Origin: an uncultured Prevotella sp.
Lineage (GTDB): Bacteria > Bacteroidota > Bacteroidia > Bacteroidales > Bacteroidaceae
Assembly: GCA_900546345.1 (NCBI GenBank)
Contig: URCI01000010.1
Span: forward strand, 3,537-67,536
Length of the DNA: 64,000 nt
Direction of reading: 5' to 3'
Position 1 is the first letter of the stretch. Each line of letters opens with the position of its first letter. Under the pieces are notes generated by a model. It did no database searches and was not told the origin of the DNA. It saw only the letters and a list, made by a program, of their open reading frames with translations. Of the stretch, positions 18,449 to 26,733 are shown in pieces. Position numbers and translations under genes: made by a program.

Positions 18449-20968
18449 CTATTTGTTAGTTCTGACCAGTCGCAGTCCGTACCAGCCAGGGTTGGGCGTA
18501 TTGCCGTCGGCAGACAGTCTGACGAGGAACTTGGTAGTGACCTTTCCAAGTTTGTCGCGAAGAAGATTGACGGGCAGAGGATATTCGACATTAAAGAAGC
18601 CATTTCTATCTCCTTCAGCCTTCTCCGGAATAATGATTTTTGCGATAGGCACACCGTTGACAGTCAGTGTGGCCTGACGTCCCTTATCAGCTGTAGTGAA
18701 TCGGCAGAGGATAGCAAGACTGTCAGCAGCGGCTTTTGTGTTGAATAGCGAATACTGTACGTAGCCACCTTTTTGTGCATCGCGATAGGTCTCGTCACGG
18801 AAAGATCCTGCGTGAGCGTCTGTGGAATAGTTGTATTCGTGTCCAGCCTCGTTTTGCTGTTCGCCTGGAGACACAAAGTCCAGCGTTCTACGGGCAAGCG
18901 CATCGGCTTGCCGCTCCGTCTCGGCCATGTCGCTGTGGGCATATTCGTTAGCAGTTCGCTGGTACCAGTAGCAAGAATAGCGTGTATGATGGATGGTAGC
19001 AAAGGGCTGGAGAGTCAGTTTCGTCCAATGGTAATTTTTTGCATCTGGGCGGCTGACATCGAGCGTGAACTGCAACTTAGCAGGGGCGCTCTTGGTGATA
19101 CGCTGGAATATTTGGTTTCTTTCGCCGATGAGCATGGGTGCTGAGGTCAGAGGCAGACTCTTGCCTACTGCTCCGGGAGCATGATCCATGCGTCCTTCTC
19201 CCGCATATTCGTTTTGCAGTATTTCTGTTTTGAGGCCTGTCGTGTCGGCTTCGAGCTGGTTTTCGGCTGTCGTCTTGGCAGCGAGAAGTACAGGACCATA
19301 TTCAAAGGCAACATAGTCCGGAAGGTTAGGGCAAGGCACCACGCGCATTGCCATGGGTAAATCAACTTGTACCTTGTCTCCGGCTTTCCACTGACGGCGC
19401 AGCTTGACGTAGAAAGCCCGTCCCACAGTTGTCTTGACCGCTTGCGGCTCACCATTGACGGTGATGCGATAGTCGGCTGTGGTCCACCAGGGATGACGGA
19501 TGGCCAACGAGAAATTACCCTCGCGGTTGATGGTCAGCGTGGTCTGCTGGCTATAAGGATAAGAGGTGGTCTGTGTCACGTCGAAGCGTCGGTCAGCGAG
19601 ATGGCTGGGCGTGAAGAGATTGACATAGAGCACAGAGTCTGCGTCATGGGTGTAGACAAACTGTCCGTATTTGCTGTGGTTCTCCATACCCGTGCCGACG
19701 CAGCACCACATGCCTTTGTTCACCTGCGAATAGATGCGGTAGCCTTGTGGGCGCAGTGTAGTGAAATAGACATATCCGCCTGTCTTCGGGTCTTGTGTGG
19801 AAAGGATATGGTTGAGTGTGGCATACTCGTAGAAATCGGCGTAGCGGGCATCGTGGGTGCGGTCAGCGAGCAGTTCGGAGAGCTTCAGCATGTTGTTGGT
19901 ATTACAGCTTTCCGGGCCGTCTGGCCAGTCGATGTATCGGTTGCTGTTGCCTTTTGAAAGGAAATGCTCTTCGACGCTGTTGCCTCCGATGCATGTCGTG
20001 CGGTTCTTGGCGACATCGGCCCAGAAGTTTTGGGCGGCCATTGCATAGCGCTTGTCTGCAGAGTTCTCCTCGGCGATGCGCTCAAAGCCGATGTATTTTG
20101 GTACCTGCGTGTTGGCGTGCCGGTTGTCGAGGAACGTGGTGTTGAGCGTCTGCATGCCGTCTACCATTTCCTGGTGTGAGAAAGCCTTTGCCGCTTCGAG
20201 GTATTTTTTGTTACCGAAAATCGTGTAGGCATCAGCGAGCACCTCGTTCATGCCTCCCTGCTCCGTGTTGAGAATGCTCTGCATCTGTTCGGCGCTGAGA
20301 TGGCTGATGAGTGCTACGGCCCAGTCGGCCATCTTGCGATACATCTCCTTGGCAGTCTTGTTGCCTGTGTAGAGAAAGGCATCGCGCAGTCCGGCCATCA
20401 CTTTATGCTCGCAGTAGAAGGGTACCCAGCCGCGTACAGGATCGAAAGCCTTGGCGTTGCCCTGATAGAGTTCTCGCCACACCTCGTTGATCGGTTGTCC
20501 GCCAAGAAATCCTTTCATACCCGTCTTGTCGTGCTGATAGACATCCTGACAGTCCTTTAGGATGCTGAGCATGTAGTCGAGTCGTGTTTTCAGTAAGGCA
20601 CGTGTCGGAGTGTCTTTGCAAGCGGCGTAAGCCATAGCGAGAGCGGAGAGATAGTGACCGCCCACATGACCTGACAAGTCAAAGCCGTTGCCGCCCCAGT
20701 TCTGAAAATTGGGATGAAGTGCGAGCCAATTGGTATACCGCCCCGTGGTGAGTCCGGCTTGTCGGATGAATGGCGTGAGCAATCGGTCGGCATCATAGTC
20801 GAGGAGCACACGGATGTTTAAGTCCATGGCCTGCTTCATGGGACTGTTGAGCAGCGTCACCTCGTTGAGATTGAAATGATGTGGATAGATTTGCTCCTGA
20901 GCCATACCTTTGGCAGGTGCGGCCGTCAGCATGGAGGCAGTGATAGCGAGTAGTAGAGAGAGTCTCAT
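18449..20968 (-). CDS. GH127-family beta-L-arabinofuranosidase-like enzyme
   Basis: 839 residues with an N-terminal signal peptide (RLSLLLAITASMLTAAPAKG). The alpha/alpha-barrel with NWGGNGFDLSGHVGGHYLSA and the GPESCNTNNM and MWCCVGTGMENH motifs identify the DUF1680/GH127 family. These enzymes use a zinc-bound cysteine nucleophile. The expected Glu353, Cys355, Cys422 and Cys423 are all present, so catalysis is likely intact. The C-terminal part holds beta-sandwich modules ending near LPVNLLRDKLGKVTTKFLVR. The likely substrate is an arabinose-containing plant polymer or hydroxyproline-linked arabinan, but related GH families act on other sugars. It is encoded upstream of GH35 on the same strand. 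Confidence 0.88.
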   Translation of the reverse strand: MRLSLLLAITASMLTAAPAKGMAQEQIYPHHFNLNEVTLLNSPMKQAMDLNIRVLLDYDADRLLTPFIRQAGLTTGRYTNWLALHPNFQNWGGNGFDLSGHVGGHYLSALAMAYAACKDTPTRALLKTRLDYMLSILKDCQDVYQHDKTGMKGFLGGQPINEVWRELYQGNAKAFDPVRGWVPFYCEHKVMAGLRDAFLYTGNKTAKEMYRKMADWAVALISHLSAEQMQSILNTEQGGMNEVLADAYTIFGNKKYLEAAKAFSHQEMVDGMQTLNTTFLDNRHANTQVPKYIGFERIAEENSADKRYAMAAQNFWADVAKNRTTCIGGNSVEEHFLSKGNSNRYIDWPDGPESCNTNNMLKLSELLADRTHDARYADFYEYATLNHILSTQDPKTGGYVYFTTLRPQGYRIYSQVNKGMWCCVGTGMENHSKYGQFVYTHDADSVLYVNLFTPSHLADRRFDVTQTTSYPYSQQTTLTINREGNFSLAIRHPWWTTADYRITVNGEPQAVKTTVGRAFYVKLRRQWKAGDKVQVDLPMAMRVVPCPNLPDYVAFEYGPVLLAAKTTAENQLEADTTGLKTEILQNEYAGEGRMDHAPGAVGKSLPLTSAPMLIGERNQIFQRITKSAPAKLQFTLDVSRPDAKNYHWTKLTLQPFATIHHTRYSCYWYQRTANEYAHSDMAETERQADALARRTLDFVSPGEQQNEAGHEYNYSTDAHAGSFRDETYRDAQKGGYVQYSLFNTKAAADSLAILCRFTTADKGRQATLTVNGVPIAKIIIPEKAEGDRNGFFNVEYPLPVNLLRDKLGKVTTKFLVRLSADGNTPNPGWYGLRLVRTNK

Positions 20969-21004
20969 GATTTGTCTTTAGTATTATTGTTGTTTGGTTA
21001 GGTG

Positions 21005-21036
21005 CAAAGATAAGCGTTTGTTTTCATATTTGCAAG
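21005..21036 (-). promoter_or_regulatory. Promoter for the GH127 gene
   Basis: On the minus strand TATCTTTG (21005-21012) is preceded, after 20 bases, by CTTG (21033-21036), one mismatch from the -33 TTTG. The predicted leader is about 35 bases. Confidence 0.65.
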
Positions 21037-21201
21037 TTTCTGTCGTTTTTTTATGTTTCAGCAACAGTAATGATCTTAGGTCTGACCCCGGAAAGGAGGA
21101 AATAACTGAAATTTTATGTATTGGTCCCTAATTTTATCTTATTAAAAACTTTACAAAATCATGTCACGATTGTTGGATGAAATAGAGCGAAACCCGAAAC
21201 T

Positions 21202-21341
21202 AAAATCGGCGAAAACCACAGTGAAAACCTCAAAAAACGGCTCTGTCTGTGAGAAAACGGTGAGTTGATCGGGTCAAAACGGCTGAATGACGCATACAAA
21301 ACGGTGAGTTGATGAGGTCATCTCGGTTGTTTGATCGAAAA
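21202..21341. repeat. 22-bp direct repeats with phased A-tracts
   Basis: AAAACGG starts at 21234, 21254, 21276 and 21298, that is, 20 to 22 bases apart. Two units carry the identical 16-mer AAAACGGTGAGTTGAT (21254-21269 and 21298-21313). A degenerate fifth unit starts at 21320. A-tracts further upstream at 21202, 21212 and 21224 continue a spacing of about 10 to 12 bases. Such phasing usually makes DNA intrinsically bent, and the repeat could be a protein-binding array. Confidence 0.6.
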
Positions 21342-21357
21342 TTCTCTAGAGAATTTT
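21338..21357. repeat. 20-bp perfect palindrome
   Basis: AAAATTCTCTAGAGAATTTT is its own reverse complement, centred on CTAG directly after the 22-bp repeats. It is followed by GTCAAAA (21360-21366) and TTTTGAC (21372-21378), a 7-bp hairpin. It looks like a dimeric protein-binding site or a cruciform-forming element. Confidence 0.7.
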
Positions 21358-21500
21358 TCGTCAAAACGCCTTTTTGACAGGAAGACACAAATCGCAAAAA
21401 TCGTATATCGCTGATTTGTAGGAAATTATAAAATACGCTGAAAATCGCGGAAATCAGACGAGAGACCAGTTTGGTGGCGAGAATCGTCTTCTCGTGGCCG

Positions 21501-21529
21501 GTTTATTGTCAGAATATCGAACAATAAAC
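21501..21529. repeat. 9-bp inverted repeat
   Basis: GTTTATTGT (21501-21509) and ACAATAAAC (21521-21529) are exact reverse complements with an 11-base loop. No T-run follows, so it is not a typical terminator. Confidence 0.6.
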
Positions 21530-21773
21530 ACCAACCGAGGGAATGACGCTCTATGAGTATGTAGAAGAAGTACCTTCATGGAGATTATTATTCACACGAA
21601 TGTAACCAGAAAAATCGCGAATATCCGGGCCGCGGGAAATAGCCAGTGCGCCTTAATTGTCCTTTGTATTTTGTTATTGGGTATTTAAAAAGTAGAGCTT
21701 AAAAGCTAAACGTGATAATATCTGTAAATAATTAACTTGAAAAGATTAAAAAAGTTATTTATATCGCATTAAG

Positions 21774-21805
21774 ATTGCAATTTACAAATATTCATCCTAT
21801 ATTTG
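21774..21805 (+). promoter_or_regulatory. Promoter for the small membrane protein gene
   Basis: ATTG (21774-21777) and TATATTTG (21798-21805) are 20 bases apart. The predicted start site leaves a leader of about 17 bases to the ATG at 21827, which excludes an earlier TTG start lying inside the promoter. Confidence 0.65.
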
Positions 21806-21826
21806 CAAAAAAATAAATCATATTTT

Positions 21827-22030
21827 ATGAAATGTCTAAAAAGTTTTTTGAGGCCATTGTACCTACCGGTTAAGGGTAAACATGTGTCAATCATGTTTAT
21901 TATGCTAAGTATGATGTCTGCTATTGTTGTGTTTGTAGCTTATTCTACAAAATCTTTCTTAATGGCGTTTTTGGTATGTGTTTTATTATCAATTATTGAA
22001 GTCATTATATATTGTTTACTTAATAATTAA
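21827..22030 (+). CDS. Small membrane protein of unknown function
   Basis: 67 residues, not recognised. A basic N-terminal stretch (KCLKSFLRPLYLPVKGKH) precedes two hydrophobic helices of about 18 to 20 residues separated by a short AYSTKSF turn, so it is probably a two-span inner-membrane protein with both ends in the cytoplasm. Its base composition is strongly AT-rich compared with the flanking hydrolase genes. A good promoter lies directly upstream. It stands alone between divergent GH127 and GH3 genes. It could be a small regulator, a toxin-like peptide or a spurious frame. Confidence 0.5.
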   Translation: MKCLKSFLRPLYLPVKGKHVSIMFIMLSMMSAIVVFVAYSTKSFLMAFLVCVLLSIIEVIIYCLLNN

Positions 22031-22165
22031 AAAGAAGGGTTCTTCCGCTTCCTCATAAGCCTAAATTTTAGAGGATTGAACATTAATAATTTCTATTAAT
22101 CAGCATCCAGAAGGGGTACTATTAAATTTCTCATTTTAACTGGCTCATAATTCTATAATTTTATC

Positions 22166-22173
22166 TATCTTTG
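22166..22173 (+). promoter_or_regulatory. Possible -7 box for GH3 operon
   Basis: TATCTTTG matches the -7 consensus 60 bases before the GH3 start. The -33 position shows no TTTG, so activation by a regulator is possible. Confidence 0.5.
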
Positions 22174-22233
22174 CAATCACGTACAGCATAAAGGAGATTT
22201 CTCCAAGTGACGTAGACCTTCATATTACTTACT

Positions 22234-24585
22234 ATGTTTATGAGAAAAGCCACTCTCATCTTAATGACTCTATTTACTATGACAAGTTGCCATCATCAAA
22301 TGACCGTTGACCAGCAGGTGGATGCACTTTACGAGAAGATGTCTCAGAAGGAGCGCATCGCACAATTGCGAAGTACCTATATGGATGACCTCTTCGATGC
22401 AGATGGGCATCTTGACACCAGTAAGTGCCACAGACTTATTCCTGATGGAATAGGCCATTTCTCGCAGTATGCCAGTCAGGCTCCGATGGATCCCAATGTG
22501 TTGCGCGACCGCGTTGCTACCGTACAAGACTGGCTCATCCACAACACCCCCAGCGGCATCCCCGCCTTATTTCATGAGGAAGTACTCTCGGGAATCAATA
22601 CGAGTGGCGCCACCATCTATCCTCAACAGATCGGACAAGCCTGCTCGTTCAATCCCATACTGGCAGAAAAGAAAACCCTGCAGACTGGTATTGCTTTGCG
22701 CAAGATGGGTGGTGTGCTCTCGCTCTCGCCCATGGTCGACGTTTGCCGTACGCCGAGCTTCAACCGCTTGGAGGAGTCCTATGGCGAGGACGGCTATCTA
22801 TCGGCTGTGATGGGTACAGCCTTTGTGCGTGGGTTGCAGCACGGCGGACTGAACAAAGGCGTCGGCGCCTGCTCGAAACACTACCTTGGTTACGGCGGTG
22901 GCGGTGATGCCGACGAGAAAGAACTGATGGAAGAGATACTCCTGCCTCACGAGACGATGATACGCCTGGCGGGCAGCAAAGCTCTCATGCCCGGCTATCA
23001 TGCTGTGCATGGCACAAACTGTGTGGCCAATCACGAGATACTCACCGACATCCTGCGGGGCTATCTCGGCTTCGACGGCATGGTGGTGAGTGACTATACG
23101 GCTATCGATCAGATACCCGGACTCGAAACCCCAACAGAGAAAGCGGCAGCGGCCATCAATGCCGGTAATGATGTCGACTTCCCTTACGGAGCCAACTATC
23201 AACATCTGCAGGAAGGACTCGACAGGGGACTCGTCAAGCCGAAGGCTTTTGAGCGTGCTGTGAAAGACGTGCTGAGATATAAGATGCGGGCCGGACTGCT
23301 CTCCCGTACACCTTATTTATACAGTAACGAGAAAATTGTGCTCGACAGTCCCGAAGAGCGACAGACAGCATACGATATTGCTGCGCAGTCGGTGGTGTTG
23401 CTGAAAAACAGTGGTGTGCTTCCGCTGAGCGGCAAGCAGCGGGTCTTTGTGACCGGTCCCAACGCCAACAGCATGTGGGCGATGTGCGGTGACTACTCTT
23501 TCCCGTCGATGACCTATTTTTGGAAGATGAATGACAAGGATCTTGACCATCCCCATGTGGTAGGTCTGTGGGAAGGAATGCGTGATCGGCGTCCCGCTGA
23601 TATCGAACTGTCGTATTCGCGAGGCTGTGACTGGACGGAGGAGATTGAAACCAAGCTCAGCCACGGCGGCGACGAACGGGCATGGGACTATAAGATGCTG
23701 CATCGCAAGGTAGATGCCGGTGAGAAAGCCGACAGTGCCGAGGCCTTGCGCATGGCGCGTTCTGCCGACGTCATCATTGCAGCTATGGGCGAGAACGTGA
23801 TGCTCTGCGGTGAGAACCGTGACCGTCAAGGTCTGAGCCTGCCGGGAAAACAAGAGCAGTATGTGGAGCAGTTGCTGGCAACGGGGAAGCCAGTGATTCT
23901 TGTGCTCTTTGGAGGCCGTGCGCAGGTCATCTCGCGGCTGGCTGACCGTTGTGCCGCCATCTTGCAGGCTTGGTATCCCGGTGAGGAGGGTGGACACGCT
24001 GTGGCTGACATCCTCTACGGCAAAGTATCGCCGTCGGGTAAGCTCTCGGTCAGCTATCCCAAGGAGGAACTCAATGTGCCGATCTGCTACAACCGCTCCA
24101 CGGCGCAGGACAGTAGGATAGAGTGGCCCTTTGGCTACGGACAGAGCTATACCAGTTTCGCTTACAGCGATCTGGAAATGCCTGATGAGGTGAAGACCGG
24201 TGAAGATAGCTTCACGCTGCGTTTTCGTGTGACCAATACGGGGCAGCGTGACGGTGACGAGATCGCCCAACTCTATCTCTCTCCGGCAGACGACAAACAG
24301 CCCGTTCGCCCGATACAGTTGCAGGGCTTTGTAAGAGTGTCTTTGAAAGCGGGTGAGACCAAGACGGTGACGATGAAAGTATATACTGAACAGCTTGGCT
24401 ACTACAGTCATAAGCAGCAGAGACAATGGAATATCATCCCCGGCAGCTTCGTGCTGAAAGTGGCTGCGTCGTCACAAGATATCAGGTTGCAACATCCTTT
24501 GACACTCAAGGGTAAAACGGTTGTCAAGCCGCTTCGGGATCATTATTTCTCTGAGGCTCTGGTTCAAGGAGAAAAAAAGAAGTAG
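22234..24585 (+). CDS. GH3 beta-glycosidase, lipoprotein
   Basis: 783 residues. The N-terminus is a lipoprotein signal with lipobox TMTSC and lipidated Cys19, so it is membrane anchored. The GH3 barrel includes the KHYLGYG segment and the nucleophile Asp287 in GFDGMVVSDYTAI. The second alpha/beta domain carries GENRDRQGLSLPGKQ, and a C-terminal fibronectin-III-like domain contains the VTNTGQRDGDEIAQLYL block. Activity is probably beta-glucosidase or beta-xylosidase; the motifs do not decide which. The next gene starts 37 bases downstream on the same strand. Confidence 0.9.
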   Translation: MFMRKATLILMTLFTMTSCHHQMTVDQQVDALYEKMSQKERIAQLRSTYMDDLFDADGHLDTSKCHRLIPDGIGHFSQYASQAPMDPNVLRDRVATVQDWLIHNTPSGIPALFHEEVLSGINTSGATIYPQQIGQACSFNPILAEKKTLQTGIALRKMGGVLSLSPMVDVCRTPSFNRLEESYGEDGYLSAVMGTAFVRGLQHGGLNKGVGACSKHYLGYGGGGDADEKELMEEILLPHETMIRLAGSKALMPGYHAVHGTNCVANHEILTDILRGYLGFDGMVVSDYTAIDQIPGLETPTEKAAAAINAGNDVDFPYGANYQHLQEGLDRGLVKPKAFERAVKDVLRYKMRAGLLSRTPYLYSNEKIVLDSPEERQTAYDIAAQSVVLLKNSGVLPLSGKQRVFVTGPNANSMWAMCGDYSFPSMTYFWKMNDKDLDHPHVVGLWEGMRDRRPADIELSYSRGCDWTEEIETKLSHGGDERAWDYKMLHRKVDAGEKADSAEALRMARSADVIIAAMGENVMLCGENRDRQGLSLPGKQEQYVEQLLATGKPVILVLFGGRAQVISRLADRCAAILQAWYPGEEGGHAVADILYGKVSPSGKLSVSYPKEELNVPICYNRSTAQDSRIEWPFGYGQSYTSFAYSDLEMPDEVKTGEDSFTLRFRVTNTGQRDGDEIAQLYLSPADDKQPVRPIQLQGFVRVSLKAGETKTVTMKVYTEQLGYYSHKQQRQWNIIPGSFVLKVAASSQDIRLQHPLTLKGKTVVKPLRDHYFSEALVQGEKKK

Positions 24586-24622
24586 GGATGGACCAAGTTA
24601 CATGTTGGATCAACAATATTAA

Positions 24623-25507
24623 ATGGGTAAAATGAAAATAGAGACAGGTTACATGCCCTTCATGGGCTTCAAGACATTTTATCGTATCGTAGGAGAGAAG
24701 ACCGATCGCGCACCGCTGGTGTTGCTGCATGGCGGTCCTGGCTCCACACATAACTATTTCGAGGTGCTTGACCCTTTGGCGGAACTCACCCATCGCCAAA
24801 TTATCTCGTATGATCAGCTCGGTTGTGGGGAAAGCTATATTGAGGGACATCCCGAACTGTGGACACTTGACACGTGGATGGAAGAGCTCTCGTGTTTGCT
24901 CGATTACCTCCATGTGACAGACTTTCATCTCCTCGGACAGTCGTGGGGTGGCATGTTGGCCATCGCCTATGCCATTGAGAAGAAACCGGAAGGGCTGCGC
25001 TCTCTGATCCTCTCCAGCACATTGCCGCAGAGTCAGTTGTGGGGAAAAGAACAACATCGGCTTATCACCTATATGAGTGAGGAAGACCAGCTGGCCATTG
25101 CTGAGGCTGAGCGCACAGGTGACTTTCATTCCTCGGCCTATCTGAAAGCCAATGACCATTTTGTGGCGCGTCATGAGTTTGTCATTGGTCCGGACACCCC
25201 CGAATGCATGAGTCGGAAAAAGTGCTTCGGCGAAGAAGCCTATCTCGTGGCTTGGGGACCGAATGAATATAATCCTACGGGAACGCTCAAGGACTTTGAT
25301 TATACTTCCCGACTCCGCGAGATCACTTGTCGCGCACTCGTGGCGAGTGGTACGGACGACCTTTGTACCCCTTATATTGCCAAGACCATGTATGATCATA
25401 TCCCTAACGCCCGTTGGGAACTGTTCTATGGAGCACGCCATATGGTGTTTACCGAACAGACCGACAAATATCTCAAGATGATGACGCAGTGGCTTGGAGA
25501 GGAGTAG
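24623..25507 (+). CDS. Proline iminopeptidase-like alpha/beta hydrolase (family S33)
   Basis: 294 residues, no signal peptide, so cytoplasmic. HGGPG (36-40) forms the oxyanion hole, and Ser107 lies in the nucleophile elbow GQSWGG. The aspartate in SGTDDLCTP and the histidine in GARHMVF complete the triad. HGGPG and DQLGCGES are typical of proline-specific peptidases that release N-terminal proline from short peptides. Together with GH3 and GH127 it could help digest hydroxyproline-rich plant glycoproteins, but this is inference. Alternative start at 24632. Confidence 0.87.
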   Translation: MGKMKIETGYMPFMGFKTFYRIVGEKTDRAPLVLLHGGPGSTHNYFEVLDPLAELTHRQIISYDQLGCGESYIEGHPELWTLDTWMEELSCLLDYLHVTDFHLLGQSWGGMLAIAYAIEKKPEGLRSLILSSTLPQSQLWGKEQHRLITYMSEEDQLAIAEAERTGDFHSSAYLKANDHFVARHEFVIGPDTPECMSRKKCFGEEAYLVAWGPNEYNPTGTLKDFDYTSRLREITCRALVASGTDDLCTPYIAKTMYDHIPNARWELFYGARHMVFTEQTDKYLKMMTQWLGEE

Positions 25508-25625
25508 ACGGTTTTATCCTTTCTCTCTGAAAGGACAAAGCACCAGGAAAGCCGATCGTAAACTTTATCGGAATCGACATATATAATAAGGTGTAATTCC
25601 TGATGTGCAAAAAAATGGAGAAAGC

Positions 25626-25657
25626 TTTGGCAAGAACAAATCTTTTCCTTATCTTTG
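25626..25657 (+). promoter_or_regulatory. Promoter for the DUF3467 gene
   Basis: TTTG (25626-25629) and TATCTTTG (25650-25657) are exactly 20 bases apart, a full Bacteroidetes promoter. The leader is about 60 bases. Confidence 0.8.
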
Positions 25658-25723
25658 CATCCGAATCGTCCTCAGTACGACAAAACAACATATATAATAA
25701 CCTTTTAAATAGCTTATTGAATT

Positions 25724-26050
25724 ATGGCAGAAGAAAACAAGCAACAGCCACAAGAAGTAAAGATTGAGCTGAAACCCGAGGTGGCTCAAGGTGAGTACTC
25801 CAACCTTGCTATGATTAACCATTCCAGTAGCGAGTTTGTCATTGACTTCGCTCACATGTTACCCATTGCTCCTCCTCAGATTTTCAGCCGTGTGATTATG
25901 GCTCCTGAGCACGCAAAGCGTTTGCTCTTCGCACTTCAGGAAAATCTCGTCCGCTACGAGAAGGAGTTTGGTGAGATCAAATTGCCACAGGCTCCTCAGC
26001 CTGCTGACGAGGGTCGCACGATCGCTCCCTTTGGTACAGGCAAGGCATAA
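25724..26050 (+). CDS. DUF3467 protein
   Basis: 108 residues. Recognised as the DUF3467 family by its size and the SSSEFVIDFAHMLP and MAPEHAKRLLFALQENLVRYE segments. The N-terminal 15 residues are charged and probably disordered. Its function is unknown. In Bacteroidales it commonly sits between rpoC and rpsL, which suggests a link to transcription or translation; here it keeps its place before rpsL but is separated from rpoC by about 10 kb of other genes. It has its own promoter and terminator, so it is transcribed separately from rpsL. Confidence 0.85.
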   Translation: MAEENKQQPQEVKIELKPEVAQGEYSNLAMINHSSSEFVIDFAHMLPIAPPQIFSRVIMAPEHAKRLLFALQENLVRYEKEFGEIKLPQAPQPADEGRTIAPFGTGKA

Positions 26051-26071
26051 AACGAGTCGTTGACTTTTCAT

Positions 26072-26101
26072 CTCTCCCTGAAGATTCAGGGAGAGTTTTT
26101 T
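26072..26101 (+). terminator. Intrinsic terminator after DUF3467
   Basis: CTCTCCCTGA pairs with TCAGGGAGAG (26086-26095) around a 4-base loop, followed by six T. It separates the DUF3467 transcript from rpsL. Confidence 0.9.
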
Positions 26102-26221
26102 GTGTCGACGAAGCAGGTTTTTTAGTGGTTCTGCTTCGTCTTGGAGGCTTAAATAATCTTAAATTTGCTTTTACCGTCACTTTTTGTTTTATATATATTA
26201 GGTAGTTTGACGCTTTCTTTG

Positions 26222-26229
26222 TACCTTTG
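26222..26229 (+). promoter_or_regulatory. -7 box for the rpsL-rpsG-fusA operon
   Basis: TACCTTTG matches the Bacteroidetes -7 element. The expected -33 TTTG is not found at 20 bases. The leader to rpsL is about 105 bases, long enough for regulation. Confidence 0.6.
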
Positions 26230-26338
26230 CACCCCGTAACGGGTTAATTGTATTCGCGTTGTAATATCCCGAGATACGTTAATCCGGTAATGCGTTGATT
26301 TAGAATAAAATAAATATATAAAATTAAAAAGTAAAATT

Positions 26339-26719
26339 ATGCCTACTATTCAACAATTAGTACGTAAAGGCAGAAGAGTACTGGCAGACAAGAGCAAGTC
26401 GCCGGCTTTGGACGGATGTCCTCAGCGTCGTGGCGTTTGTGTCCGTGTCTATACCACGACTCCTAAAAAGCCTAATTCGGCAATGCGTAAGGTTGCCCGT
26501 GTTCGTTTGACCAATCAGAAGGAAGTCAACTCCTATATTCCGGGAGAAGGCCACAACTTGCAGGAGCACTCTATTGTGCTGGTACGTGGTGGTCGTGTAA
26601 AGGACCTTCCTGGTGTGCGTTATCACATCGTCCGTGGTACTTTGGATACCGCCGGTGTCGCTAACCGCACGCAGCGCCGCTCTAAGTATGGAGCAAAGCG
26701 CCCAAAGGCAAAGAAGTAA
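26339..26719 (+). CDS. rpsL: Small ribosomal subunit protein uS12
   Basis: 126 residues. Part of the decoding centre. The streptomycin region TTPKKPNSAMRK has Lys43 and the second region GGRVKDLPGVRYH has Lys88, both the sensitive form. Asp89 is the usual site of methylthiolation. The next 193 bases before rpsG hold two strong hairpins. Confidence 0.98.
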   Translation: MPTIQQLVRKGRRVLADKSKSPALDGCPQRRGVCVRVYTTTPKKPNSAMRKVARVRLTNQKEVNSYIPGEGHNLQEHSIVLVRGGRVKDLPGVRYHIVRGTLDTAGVANRTQRRSKYGAKRPKAKK

Positions 26720-26733
26720 AGAATCAACGCTAA

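Larger units (their letters stand above)
21060..21790. other. Gene-free 0.7 kb stretch rich in repeats and hairpins
   Basis: No convincing gene on either strand. It contains phased A-tracts, 22-bp repeats, a 20-bp perfect palindrome and several hairpins, listed separately. An ATG at 21161 opens only 35 codons and ends inside the first repeat. The part from 21540 to 21700 shows no clear motif. It may be a remnant of a transferred element or a structured regulatory region. Confidence 0.5.

Noticed and set aside
21161..21268. 35-codon frame starting ATG-TCA-CGA
   Set aside because: Too short, no promoter or ribosome binding site, and it ends within the first repeat; homology not recognised.
21234..21341. 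CRISPR-like array from the 22-bp repeats
   Set aside because: Units are adjacent with no spacers, are only 20 to 22 bases long and degenerate; no cas gene is near.
21060..21790. Replication origin
   Set aside because: No cluster of DnaA boxes (TTATCCACA) and no dnaA, dnaN or parAB genes nearby.
15914..25507. Classical polysaccharide utilisation locus
   Set aside because: No SusC/SusD pair, hybrid two-component regulator or sigma pair is within the block.
25516..25534. Terminator after the iminopeptidase gene (TCCTTT/AAAGGA)
   Set aside because: Short 6-bp stem without a T-run on either strand.
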